Origin: Cenococcum geophilum 1.58
Taxonomy: Eukaryota > Ascomycota > Dothideomycetes > Gloniales > Gloniaceae
Assembly: GCA_001692895.1 (NCBI GenBank)
Contig: KV748209.1
Coordinates: forward strand, 1,697,914-1,761,913
DNA length: 64,000 bases
Direction of reading: 5' to 3'
In this document: positions 23,115-35,989 of the stretch, one piece after another
Position numbering within the stretch: position 1 is the first letter of the stretch
How the letters are laid out: each line of letters opens with the position of its first letter
The notes under the pieces: generated by a model
The model's database searches: none
What the model saw: only the letters and a program-made list of their open reading frames with translations
Told to the model about the DNA's origin: nothing
Position numbers and translations under genes: made by a program

Positions 23115-25686
23115 TCCACTTTACTTCACTCTTTACCTTTACTACCTTAACTAACTCTCACATGGCGCCTCTACGCGATATTAATTAGTTAATTAATTAG
23201 TTTAACTGCTAATTACTGCTTTAAGCTATAACTTACTCCCTAAAACTACGGCAATCTGCCTAGCAGATTAACTTTTATAATTAGTTTATCTTACCTACCT
23301 ATTTTAAACTTGCACCTTTACTAATTACTAATTAAATTCTTCTACTTTTATATAGCAATACTCCACTCCTTCTTTATTCCGTCTTAGTATCTTTACATAT
23401 TATAATAAAGGACTTAGATATTATAAAGGGATAGGATATTAATACTTATCGCCTTAAGGAAATTAAGAGATATAATTTTAGATAACATATAAGAGGCCAG
23501 GCTTAAAAAACCCACGTTTTATACTGCCAAAGATAAAATGCCATATAATTAGTTTATTTAGAAGATTCTTAGCGACTTAACTAAGAAGAAACGTGCTTTA
23601 AACAGCTAGTCTAAATAGGCTATTATTCCTTTTATATTATCCTAGAGGACCAATACTATTAAACGGCAAAATAATATAAAGTCGGAAGTTAAACCCAATT
23701 TAACCCTATAATAACGCTGGCATGTATATTTGCTTCTAAGCCAATCTCCGAATTATACGGTTTTGCATTACTAAATAAGCCATTCTTACTTAAAAATATA
23801 ACCTTTTAGTTTTAAAGAATAAACCTAATTACCTAAAGCACTATGGAGCTTTATATAGTCTATAAATTTTAAAAGGCAATATAGAAACTTTAATAGTTAA
23901 AGAAATTAGTTTCTCGCTATTTTAAGAGGTCTTAGTATTAGTAGGTTTTATCTTAGATAAGAATAAAATTACCTAGCTTAACGTGGTCACTAATAAGGAG
24001 GTTTATATTACCTAGTAAGGGCTATTATAAGCCTTGTTTTAGTAGTATATGCTATATAATAGGAGTAGAGTGGAATTTCTACTTAAAAGTACGGATTATA
24101 AGTCCCTTTAACAACATCTAGCTATCTATATGCTAATAATTATAGCCGAGTATTTAATTATAAAAGCACCGTACTAATTACTAAATAAGTAGGGCATAAA
24201 CCCTCCTAGAATTGCCAATACTCTAACCTATAGTATTTACGCGCTAAGGCCACACTTAAGAAATAGTAGAAGATCACGCCTAAGCCGATCCGTAAACACT
24301 TAGATATTAAGTTTATTAATAAAGACAGCAAGAATAAGAGTAATGCTTTATCCATCTTATTAACACGTAGCGGTATTCTAAGTTTATTAAGTCCGAAGAA
24401 ACGTAATTACAAAAGGGAGTAACCTACTAGAGGTATTTATGGGCAAACTGCGGCAAACTGCGGCAAGCTGCTAGGAATAGCCGCAATGATCTAGTTATTT
24501 AGCCTATGGATAATCCCGACAATATAAAGCACGGTAAGGACAATCGCGATACTCCCTAGAGTAAAACTGCTTTGTATCCCTAATTAGCTTAAACTCTATA
24601 TAATAATTTAACACTATACCCGCAAAAGCTTTCCTTAGTAAAATTATAGAAACTAATACGATCTAAGATACCTTAGGTAAAAATGCGCTTAAGGATAATA
24701 TAACCCAAGCTAAGGAGATATAGGCTACAATACCTATTACGTAAAGGTATAAGCATATAGTTATATAGAGTACATCTTAAATTAGACTAATATTAGCTCT
24801 TTTTAGATTTTAAGAGGCCGCTATAGCTAAAGTAGGAGGCAAGGTTTAACGAATAGAGTAGTAGATATACGAACGTTTGGCTAAGCTATATAAAGTTCCT
24901 AAAAAGGCTATCTTAGCGAAGAACCCGGTCCCTATTTCTAGTAAATAGGGTCTAAATTTAAAGTTTGAATTATTTCTATACTAGCTATATAGCGTATTTA
25001 AGATATTCCACTAAGAGCGTATATAACTAAACGGTGGGGTTTTTACTAATAGTGTAAGAACCGGAAAAATCGTAACCGCGTACTTAACTATTGTCCTTAG
25101 TTACTACTATGCCATAAACCTAGATAAAGCGACTGCTAGTTAAGCGGCTAAGAATGTGAATTAGTATTTATAGAAGGATAACTAGGCTAAAGACGCTGAG
25201 TGTCCTAGCTAGGACAAGATGCCTTTTCTATACTTATATATAAATTAAAACGCTATATCTATAATATAAAGATAGCATAGTATAAATCTAGTTATTATAA
25301 TTCTAAGTATAATTACTAGCTAGAGAGACAATTACATCTTATTATTTAAGGACTCTACGCTTATAATAAAAGAGTAGACGCTACTACGGTTTGCAATATA
25401 CTATAAGATAAAAGGTATATCTAAAGAAATAGCGCAACTAAACCCTTAAGAATGGCTTTAAATGGGGACTTTAGGGGACTAGTTAGATTACAATGCGATA
25501 AATAATAGTCGGACTCTTATAGGTAAAAAGAAAACGCCCTACTTATAGTTCTTTAACGGCCCTCTATAGAAGTATATAGACCGTTATAACTACGCTCTTT
25601 AGCAGAATCTTATAGGATAAGTTTTATAATAATAAAAATTAAGAAACTTATATTAACCAATTCCTTTATTCTTAAAAAAAAATAGT
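23115..25686 (+). pseudogene. SNF2-like ATPase relic, copy 1, 5' part
   Basis: This stretch is similar throughout to 38288-42050 (copy 2), so it is one copy of a repeat. A possible start is the ATG at 23162-23164, but copy 2 has ACG there, so the start is uncertain. The protein reads on the plus strand with many TAA/TAG stops. A Walker-A-like loop (TGKIVTA, 25060-25080) follows a Q-x-L-Y-S-V-F-type lead-in, as in SNF2-family ATPases. The segment before it, about 600 codons, has no domain I can name and contains three tandem 10-mers gcaaactgcg (24441-24472). The gypsy element at 25687 interrupts it between the helicase motifs. SNF2 proteins use ATP to remodel DNA-protein complexes. Whether this one did so is unknown. 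Confidence 0.55.
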
Positions 25687-26109
25687 TGTTATGGACGCTT
25701 TAAGTACGATGTTACGACTACTTGGGGAAGAGTCGGAAGAAGCTAGTTGGTTAATTTAGGCACGGTCTAGGATGGAACCGGTAGAACCATGTGACGAGGA
25801 ATGGTAGCCGAGGTCACATAATGTGCTACGTATTAAACGAGAGGAACGAGAGGAACTTACGTACCTTATATATAAGACGTACATCACATACAAGAAGGAT
25901 TTCATAGGAGTACGGTTGTGTATTTAAGGACCTTTAGTCCCTACCTAGATAGTTTCTTCCTTATAGTAATTCTTAGAATATAATTAGAGTTAATCTATTA
26001 GGCCACTCCACTAGTTATTATTACGTTATCGACTATTATACTTGCATTTCCTACACACCTAGCCTAATAACAGGACCCACCGTAGTTCTTGCTATAAGGT
26101 TCCGTTACA
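25687..26109 (+). repeat. 5' LTR of the 25687-33611 gypsy element
   Basis: It is 423 bp, starts TGTTA and ends GTTACA. It is preceded by the duplication atagt. The same LTR family begins the element at 51062. Confidence 0.93.
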
Positions 26110-29100
26110 CAATTACTACCTAGTTACAGTATTAATATAAGAGGTTGGATAACATGCCACCAAAAGCAGCTACTATAACGCTATTAACGGCAGCAACTAC
26201 ATTAAGGTTAGGTAACAACACTAATATAGCAGATACTAACTTATAGCAACCTATAACGGTCGGATAACTATAAGAGATAGTTAACCAGCTAATAGAAAAT
26301 AATGCGACGTTAAAAAATAGGATTAATAGGATAGGCGCAGTAAAGGTTAAGTTACCATCAATTAAAAGATACTTAGGAGAGAGATTAAAGCTTAAAGGAT
26401 TCCTTACGTAAATATACTTTAAGGTTATATAAGAAGGAGCTAAGCTGGCAATACCTATAGATTAAATAGCATACGCAGGATTATTTTTAACAGGAAGAGC
26501 ATTTAAATAGTTTAAGCCTTACCTTATAGAGATCCAGGTAAATAGAATAACGACTACAAACTAAGAGGTACGGTTCATGTTCTTAAGCTAGAATGGATTT
26601 ATAGAGTAACTTATACAAATGTTCGGAGACCTAAAGGCAGTAACCACGGCGAAAAGAAAACTCTAAGATATTACGCAACAAACCTTAGCAATTAAGTATA
26701 TAACGCAGTTCCAAACGTTAGTAATATAAGTTAAGTGGAATAATAGGGCGCTTATAGCACAGTATAAATAAGGACTTAAGGCTAAAGTCTAGGACGCGAT
26801 TATCCTAATAGAAGATATGGACACCCTAAGGGAACTAATAGATTAAGCGATTAAGATTAATAATTAGATCTACCAAGGGAACAGGCTAAGAGAGGCTAGG
26901 ATAGAGTTCTATAGTTATATAAGGCGCAAAGTACATAACAACTAAAGCTAAGTTAGAAACTATAGTATAGCGTAGAGCTAATGGACCTAAGTAGTACTAA
27001 AGAAGCCTATAAGAGATAGAGTAAGAAACCGTAGAAACCTAGGGGACAAGAATTAAGTAATTAAAGGTCTAAGGAGCAGAGGCTAAACCAGGGATCTTAG
27101 CAGTAGAAGATGTTTAGGCAGACTCTATAGCAAAAGCAATGGTTTAGAGAGGGAGCTTATATAAATTACGGAAAATAAGGTCACTTTATAAGGGATTGTA
27201 AAGATAGTTAGAGATACTATATAATAAAGGGAACTAAACTAATGGTAGACGATATACACGTATAGAGGGACGATAATGCGCTATAAGGAATAAAAGAGTG
27301 TTTAATTAAAAGTTTTGCGTTTTATTATAATAACGCATACTAAATTTATAAGGACGCTAAGTATAGCGTAAGCTACTAGCTATAGGAGCTAGCACCTATA
27401 GGATATAGAGGAACCAATAAACTAGTTTACAGATTGGACATTAAGGACGATAAATTTAATATAGGTGAAACATTCCATAACAATAAGGCAATATAAGCGG
27501 TTTACTAGAAATACGCAGCTATTAGAGATGTTATACTAAAGGTAGAGGATAATTCCACTATAGAATAGGGAACATTAGTAGGGATCAAAACCCCACTAGA
27601 TACGATGTCTATCGCTTTATAAGACGTAAGAGAAGTAGGATAATAAACTACTTCGGCACTTAATAAAGGCAAAAGGCTAAAGGCTTAAGATTTTTAAGAC
27701 GAGATAAGGCAAGCTTAAGGACCTATAACGGACAAAAATTGATAGAGCAGAGTAGTAGCTTAGTTTAAAGATATACGAATGAGCTTGGGACGGAAGTTCC
27801 CATAGGTATAAGATTCTTAAGACGAGATAAGTGAGATTTAAGACTCTTAAGATAAGATGAGAACACTAAGTAAGCCTAGTTAAACTAAGGCAGGAGCTAA
27901 GCTTAAGTTAGAAGTAAGCTTAGGATTAAAGAATTTAAGGGGTTAAGAATTTGGAGTGCAAATTAGGATACCTATAGGTAAGAGGTAAGAGGCTTCTTTA
28001 TAGATTAGAGAATCTATAATACAAATAGCAACTAGACTAGGAGACAGATATATGGACCCAGAGGACTTACTAGTAGAACATAGTGTTCGGACTAAAGATT
28101 AAAAAGTCAATACTAAGATTAAGAAGTAAGATAACTTTAAGGATCTAAGCGCAAGGCGCAAACTAAAGGAAACTATAGACGAATTCAGAGCAAGAATTAT
28201 CGTATGGTAAGAATAGAAACTAGATAAAAGATCTAGTATATTAGGACGTATAAAGGACAGAGCGCTAGTACGAAGAATTACTAATAGGCTAAGAGCAGGC
28301 ACACTAAGAGCTAAGTGGCTTATTAAACTAGAAGATAAAGAGGATCTAGGAATCCTAACTAAGTTTAAAGAACGATATATAAAGGGCTATTATAATGTAG
28401 TAATAAGAAGATACTTCCTTATGGATAAGCCGTATACACTCTAGTAGCTGTACTAAAAGTAGTATAGGTAGAGGCATAACGATAAGTGGGAAGATTTCTA
28501 TATATAGTTAGATAAAAAAGTTATCTAAGACCACCTAATTACTAAGAAGGCTATAACTTATATTAAAGGAGCCTTAATTATAACGTTAAAGGATCTAAAG
28601 GAGCGTTTAGAGGACTAGAGAAGCAAAAGACGCATTTTAGTACCTGCAAATAAAGTTATAACGTTTAGATTAGTATAACAGAGGTTTAAACTTAAGGATA
28701 AAGATAAGCTAAGAGTTAACCTAAAGTACCTAGTATACTATACGTTATTATAAATTACGTGCGTGGACGATATATATAAAATGTATAAAAATCCAAAGGA
28801 AAAGAATTGGAAATACCTTATAAGGATATACTAGATAACGGATAAGTAATAGTATAAGAATGCTAAATATATATATAAATGGCATCCAGCAGAAATCTAA
28901 GAGGAAGGGGATTTAATACTTTAACCAGGAAGATTCCTTATAGAAGAATGCTTAGATGGATAACAGTGGTAGGAATACCTAGAGAATATGTGTTTATGGC
29001 ATATTAAAGATAAAAAGCAAACTAGGCATTGGCTAAAAAGTAAGCCAAGTATAACAGGATTAAGTAGTTAATAGTTAGGAAAAGTAGAGGCCTATAGGAT

Positions 29101-32100
29101 TAGAGGGAGCTAGTAGTAGAGCCTTAGACCCTTAAAGGAATTTAAGGATAATACCTAAATTTATAAGTTAATTGGCAAGATTAGCAGTTTAAGGCATTAA
29201 TAGATAGTGGAGCAATAAGGAACTATATCTCGCTAGCAGTAGTTAAGAGAATGGGATTACCTTATTAGCAAAAGGAGGAATTTTACCTATTAGTGACAAT
29301 TTTAGGAGATCCAATAGCCTATAGAGGAGGGATTATTAATCTTAAAATAGGACCTATTTAGTTAACTATTAAAAGGAGATAAATTAAAATGTTTTTTAAT
29401 ATCCTACCATTAGAACGGGATAAGGTAGTATTAGGAATGCCTTAGTTATAAGAATATAATTTAAGGATTGATTGAATTATAGGTTAGGTTAATATTAGGG
29501 ATACTTAACGCCGTAAGATATAATAACAGGCCAAGTTAGTATAGTACTAAGTCGGAGCAATATATAAAGAGACTAAGTAAGGCTTAAGTTATATACCTAA
29601 GAGATACTATAAGTATAGCAAGAAACTATGGTTACTAGAAAGTAAAAAGCTGTTAGAGTATATAGCATAGGACTATAAGATAGAATTAGAACTAGGAATA
29701 AGTCTAAGGTTTTTTTTAATCTATAAGCTTACTAAAGAAGAAGGTAGAGCATTAAAAGAGTTTATCTAGGAAAACTTATAAAAGGGATATATTAGACTAT
29801 CGCAGTTATTAGCGGGATATCTAGTACTGTTTATACTAAAGAAAAATGGTAAACTAAGGCTGTATATTAACTATAGATAGTTAAATAGCATTATAAGAAA
29901 GGATAGATATCCTTTACCCTTAATTAGCGAAATCTAAGATAGGATAGGTAATGCGTAAATCTTTACGAAGATAGATCTAAGATGGGTGTACTATTAGATT
30001 AGGATTAAGGAAGGCGACAAATAGAAGGCAGCCTTTAGGTTAAAGGAAGGACTATATAAACTATTAGTTATGCAATTTAGGCTTATAAACGCACTAGCAA
30101 CGTTCTAGAAGCGTATTAATAATATATTAAAAGAATACTTGGATGAATTTATTATAGTATACCTTAATAATATTATTATCTACTTAATAACTGAGGAAGA
30201 ATACGGAGAATATATTAAATAGGTCTTAAAGAGACTATAGGAAAAATAGATGCTAGTAGTAATTAAAAAATGCGAGTTCTTTACCAAAAAGACCGATTTT
30301 GTTAGATTTATTATTAAACTAGGCCAACTTAATATAGATCTAAAGAAGATTAAGGCTATAGTGAATTAGTAAGAACCAGAGAACGTTATATAGTTAAGAT
30401 TGTTTCTAGGGTTTTATAATTACTATAGAAGGTTTATAGCGTAGTGGTTAAAGGATATTAAGCCACTTACGTAATTAATAAAGAAAGAAGAACTATGGGT
30501 ATAGGGAAAGGAATAAAGGGAACCCTCTAAGAAAGTTAAAGAGCTGTTTACCTAGGAGCCAGCTCTTAAGATCTATTAACTAGGATTAGAGACGGTTGTA
30601 GAAACGGATGTATTGGACTATATACTAGGGGCGTGCTTTATATAAAGGTATTAAGATAGATAGCACCTAGTGGCATACTATAGTCGGAAGATAATACTAC
30701 TAGAGTTAAACTATAACATTTATAATAAGGAGTTATTAGGTATAGTTATAGTATTAAAGGAATAGAGAGTGTTCTTATAAGGTATAAAGAAACTATTTAT
30801 GGTTAAAACGGATTATAAGAACCTAATAGGGTTCTTAATAACTAAAGAACTTAACTAAAGATAGGTTAAATAGGCAGAGATGCTTGTAGAATACTATTTT
30901 AAGATTTAGCATATTAAGGGTATAGATAATACGCAGGCAGATACTCTAAGCTGTAAAGCTAAACTATAAAATAATGAGAAGCCATTAGGGGCTTTACTGT
31001 AAAAAGACATGGATGGATTAATTAGGTATAATTATCTAAAGATTATAGCGACTTAGGAAGATAAGGAGCTAGAAAGAGTCTATAAGATACTAGAGAGCCT
31101 TTAGGTATAAAGAATTCTAAAAGCATAGCTAGAAGATCCATAGACGGATATATATAAAAATTAAGAAGTAAAGTATATCCTAAGAAGCATAGCAGAGTAA
31201 TTTATGGAAGAGTTCTATAAGGGATTAACTTAAGGATATAATGGAGCTATGGGCTTAGTGTTAAGACTCTAAGAGGAGTATATTATTAATAGAATCTAAA
31301 GAATAGCTAGAAAGGTTATAAAGGAGTATCTAGATTGCTAAAGGAATAAACTAATAAGGTATAAGCTATATGGAGGGCTATAACCTATTAAAACACTAGA
31401 GAGACTATAGGAAGTTATATTATAGGACTTTATTATTAAGTTACTAAAGTTAAGAGATCCTATTACCGGATAAGATTATAACGCGATCTTAGTGATAGTA
31501 AATAAGCTTATAAAGTAGGGATACTTTATAGCATATACAGAAGAAATCTCAGCGGAAGATGTCGCTAGAATCTATGTTAAAGAAGTGTTTGTAAGACATA
31601 GAGCATTAAGTAAGATTATATTAGATAGAGATCTAAGATTTATAGTAGTATTTTAGGAGGTATTCTTAGCGGAGTAAGGAGTTTAAGCAGTAACTTCTAC
31701 CGTATATTATCTATAGACAGATGGTTAAATGGAAAGATTGAATTAGATACTAGAGTAGTATCTAAGGCATTATATTAATTATGTATAGAATAATTGGGTA
31801 TTACTATTACCAGTTATATAGTTTGCATACAATATAACACCTTAAAAAGGAATAGGCATAATACTATTTAAGGCAAATTACGGATATAAGCTAAGAACAT
31901 TATTATTATTACGGTAAGTAAAGAAAACGAGTAGTATAGCCAAAGAAAAAATAAAGACGTTAATGAATCTTTATATAGACCTTATGGAATTAGTAAAGAA
32001 AGTATAAAAGAGAATAAAAAGGTACTATAATACTAAGAGATCTAAGGGACCAGATCTTAAGGAGGGAGATAAAGTATAGCTACTATATAAAAAATTCAAG

Positions 32101-33185
32101 AGTTGACGACTAAGTAAGAAGTTAGACTATATTAGACTAGGACCTTTCGAAATTATATAGAGGATTTCACCGGTTACATTTAAGTTGAACCTACTAGCTA
32201 AAATAAAGATCTACCCTATATAGCACATTATAATGCTAAAGCCAGTATATAGGAATATTAAGCCACCGGTTTATAAAGCAGACACGTATAGAGGATAAGA
32301 AGAAGATAAATGGTAAGTTTTAAAGATTGTTAGTTACGAGGACATTAATAATAAAATATAGTATAAGGTTAAGTGGATAGGCTATAACGAGACTACCTAG
32401 GAGCCACTAGAGAATTTAAAGAACGCTATAGGAAAGGTATAGGAGTATTAGAGGAGATTAGGTTAGGCAGTATTAATAAAGAAGGATTACTAAAAAATAA
32501 GTTACCTAAGGGGGACCTAAGAAGAGCAGTTGCTAAATTACTTAGATCTATTTCCTTCTCTATTAGAAGAGAATCCGTTTTTTTATTACTAAGTTCCTAC
32601 AGACCCTATTTTATAAGTTTCCACTCCTTAAAATAAACCTTCTTATAAACCTTCTTAAGATAAAGTAAATAAGTAGACGCCGTAATCCAAGCATTTAAAG
32701 CCTTCTGTTCCGTATTATAAAAACGTTCCAACTTAATAAGGGCTTAAGATAGTTTACTATCTAGCCGCGCAGCAGCAGATTAAATATAAGACCCTAAGAT
32801 AAATCAATTAGGGAACCAGACGACTATTAAGAGTAATAGGTTGCGCATATTTAGCATTAGATATAGAGCGAACGTTATAGGATAAATAAACATTCGCTTT
32901 AGTGCACTCTAAGTAAGAAAACGGTTGTTATAAAGATAGGTTCGCCAACGTAATATAAACTAACCCCTCTTTCGAACAGCAAGAATATAGAGACGGCATA
33001 ATCTCACTAAAAGATAATATTGCAGTAATAGTACGAGCACGACGTTGGGCGTGTGAAGAAGAAATTACTTTAGGTATAATAAGCAATAATGTTAACCAAA
33101 TTAATTAGATGGATATTACACCTCTAGTAAACAACTTAGAGATATTAGGAATCTTTAAGAACGAAAATAAAGAGGAGGGAGATGG

Positions 33186-33611
33186 TGTTACGGACGCTTT
33201 AAGTACGATATTATAACTACTTAGGGAAGAGTCGGAAGAAGCTAGTTAGTTAATTTAGGCACGGTCTAAGATAGAACCGGTAGAACTATATAACAAGGAA
33301 TGGTAGCTAAGGTTATATAATATGCTATGTATTAAACGAGAGAAATAAGAGGAACTTACGTACCTTATGTATAAGACGTATATTACGTATAAGAAGGATT
33401 TTATAGGAGTACGGTTGTGTATTTAAGGACCCTTAGTCCCTACCTAGATAGTTCCTTCCTTGTAGTAATTCTTAGAATACAATTAGAGTTAATCTATTAG
33501 GCAACCACTCCACCAGTTATTATTACGTTGTCGACTATTATACTTGCATTTCCTACACACCTAGCCCAATAATAGGACCCACCGTAGTTCTTGCTATAAG
33601 GTTCCGTTACA
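33186..33611 (+). repeat. 3' LTR of the 25687-33611 gypsy element
   Basis: It is 426 bp, collinear with 25687-26109, preceded by a purine-rich tract and followed by the second atagt. Confidence 0.93.
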
Positions 33612-33616
33612 ATAGT

Positions 33617-34838
33617 ACCGCTATACCTAAGATTCTTTACCTAGGCTATTTCTAGTATAGTAATAGAGAATGGTGTTATAGATATATACTAGTTTATTAT
33701 AAGCGCCCTTAAAGATATAGATTAGGCAACTGCTTAAGCTAACCTAGTATTTTTAGAAAATATATGTCCGCGGAAGTTAATAAAATAGCTAAACTATAGA
33801 CCTAATTTTTAAAGCAGGGAAGGAGTAACCCTAAAAGTGCCTTGCAGTCTACGACATATAAAGAGTTAATTAAGGTCGGCGGCCTAATTTTTATAAATTT
33901 TCTTATTTACCGTAACTGGGATACTATTGACTTTAATAACCAAAAACTAAAAGCTGTCCCAGGCTAGCTCTAAATTTAATATATAAAGTATAATTATAAA
34001 ACTAAAGAACTTAAATTCCTATATAGTATAAAAGGTGCAATAGTATTAGAAATAGAAGAGGCATTTTAGCAGAAAATGGTTAAATAGAGAGAAGATAGTT
34101 CTCCTACTAGGAAAAAACTAGTATAAATGGCCAGCAGCTCCTTAAGCAGCTACTTTATATGCTATAATACAGCGACAACGCCTAGGTTACTTTTATAGAA
34201 GGATAGATTTAATAAGGATCTTCTAGACGATAAAAAAAATAAACGTCTAGTCTAATACTATACTAACGCAGTTAAAAATCCTATTAAAAGCATCTTAGAT
34301 TAGAACAAGGAGGAAATTCTTTATAATAACGCGAAGTTTAAGACGCTTTTAGCTATCTGTAAAGAAATTACAGCAGCACTATATATTAAAGGCTATTGTA
34401 GCAAATTTTTTATTAGTACTAATTTTTTATTTATTAGGGCGGTATATATACCAGTAAGTAGCAAAACACTCTATCTTTTTACCTCTTAATAGCAGCACGC
34501 TTAACTAGAACTTTAAGCTAACACTTATTTTAGGCCTTAGTTGCTAAATATAGCAAGGATGCCGTTATATGCCTCCCTAGAGGAATACTACTAAAGTAAA
34601 AAAACTATATAATCTATAACTTATAGAAGCAGCCAAACGGACCATAAATTCTCTTATTATTTCTAAAGGCTATTATAGAGGGTGTTACTATTAACGGCTT
34701 TCTATATTGAAAGTAGAATTCTAAATAAGCTTAAGTTTAAGAAAAATATAGACACGAATAAGCCCGGAAATTTAAAGAAGTAGCTAATGCAAATGTTATA
34801 GATTATAGTAGCGATATGTTTTTAATCCTTTTAGCACG
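33617..34838 (+). pseudogene. SNF2-like ATPase relic, copy 1, 3' part
   Basis: Directly after the gypsy element the copy resumes, collinear with copy 2 from about 42060. The first block, ending IENGVIDIYWF (about 33650-33690), matches the SNF2 'SGTPIEN..D.YW' motif III region. Further on the frame reads through segments like STSFY/TNFLF and PLYASLEEYY, similar in both copies, where the C-terminal helicase lobe would lie. I cannot place its motifs securely. RIP stops are frequent. The relic then runs into the 75-bp repeat array at 34839. Confidence 0.55.
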
Positions 34839-35880
34839 GAATTGGGCAATATGCTAGGTAGTTTGCTGTAAATTTTTCTCTAGTGGAAGAAGTATAACAG
34901 ACTATTATTTTTAAAATTAGGTAATATAGTGGGCAGTATTCCGCAGTCTTATAGTTAATAAAAGGTAAATACTAGATTATTTTTTTTTTATAGAATTAAG
35001 CAATGTACTCGGCGATATATAGCAGTCTTACGGCTAATAGAAGGCATATACTAAGTTATTTTTTATAGAACTAGGCGATATATTAGTAATATACCACAAT
35101 TCTTTCATTAATAAGAGAAGTACTATCTTGCTATTTAAGGAACCGGGTAATACGCGGGTAATATATCGCAGTGCTCCGTTAATAAAAGAAGCTGCTAGCT
35201 TATAACGCGGGAACTAGGCAATATACGAGCCAATATTCGGAATACTCTACTTATAAGAGGAGCCTACTAGCTTGCGATGCAGGAACCAGGTAACGCATAA
35301 TTAGGTATATCGTAGTACTCTATTAATAAGCAGCGCCTACTAGTTTGCTATTTAAGGACCTAAGTAATGCGCTAGGCTATATATTGTGGTGCTTTATTAA
35401 TATAGTAAGTCTGCTAGCTTATAGCGTAGGAGCTAGGTAATATATAAGCTAATATATCGGAATACTCTGCTAATAAGCAATACCTACTAGCTTATAATTT
35501 AAAGAATTGGGCAATATACCTAGTAATATACGGCAACTTCGTGCTTAGTAATAGAAGTCTACTAGCTTGCCGCTTAAGGAACTAGGTGGTATGCTAAGTA
35601 ATATATAGTAATTTCGCGCTCAGTAATAGAAGTCTACTAGCTTACCGCTTAAGGAACTAGGCGGTGTGCTAGGCAATATACGGCAATTTCGCGCTTAGTA
35701 ATAAAAGTTTACTAGCTTACCGCTTAAGGAACTAGGTAATATACCAGGCAATATATAACAATTTCTCGCTTAGTAATAGAAGTCTACTAGCTTGCCGCTT
35801 AAGAAACTGGGTATATACTAGGTAATATACGGCAATTTTACGCTTAGTGATTAAAGTCTGCTAGTTTGCTCTTTAAGGCA
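34839..35880 (+). repeat. Tandem array of about 75-bp units, about 14 copies (SNF2-like copy 1)
   Basis: Units of the type gaactaggcaatatgctagg, tatacggcaatttcgcgctt and agtctactagcttgccgctt follow one another at a spacing near 75 bp. The last five are closest to each other. Since 75 is 25 codons and the array continues from the helicase-like frame, it may encode a 25-residue protein repeat whose Gln codons have become TAA or TAG. It could also be a plain satellite. The same array follows copy 2. Confidence 0.8.
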
Positions 35881-35989
35881 GTAATCTTATTAGATTGGAG
35901 CTCCTAGCTAGGGTTATAATTAATATAGACTTTAGATCTAACTATTTAATTAATAGAGTAGAGTAAATATAAAGTTAATGTGGCTTTTA

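Larger units (their letters stand above)
25687..33611 (+). mobile_element. Ty3/gypsy LTR retrotransposon (chromovirus), complete ends, broken
   Basis: This is a full-length fossil of 7925 bp with LTRs of 423 and 426 bp and the target duplication atagt (25682-25686 and 33612-33616). Parts on the plus strand are a gag region (about 26155-27210) with a CCHC knuckle near 27160-27205, aspartic protease (about 29180-29230), reverse transcriptase (about 29710-30230), RNase H (about 30550-30960), integrase (about 31150-32100), a chromodomain (about 32310-32450) and a purine tract just before the 3' LTR (33167-33185). The 27210-29150 stretch is unassigned. It is inserted in copy 1 of the SNF2-like relic. 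Damage is RIP-type, with dozens of breaks. The LTRs differ by roughly 9%, nearly all transitions, plus one 3-bp indel. Confidence 0.93.

Noticed and set aside
28099-28302. Minus-strand open frame in the gypsy element, and its counterpart at 53308-53667
   Set aside because: Both are antisense to the same part of two copies of one element. Their similarity comes from the element, not from a gene.
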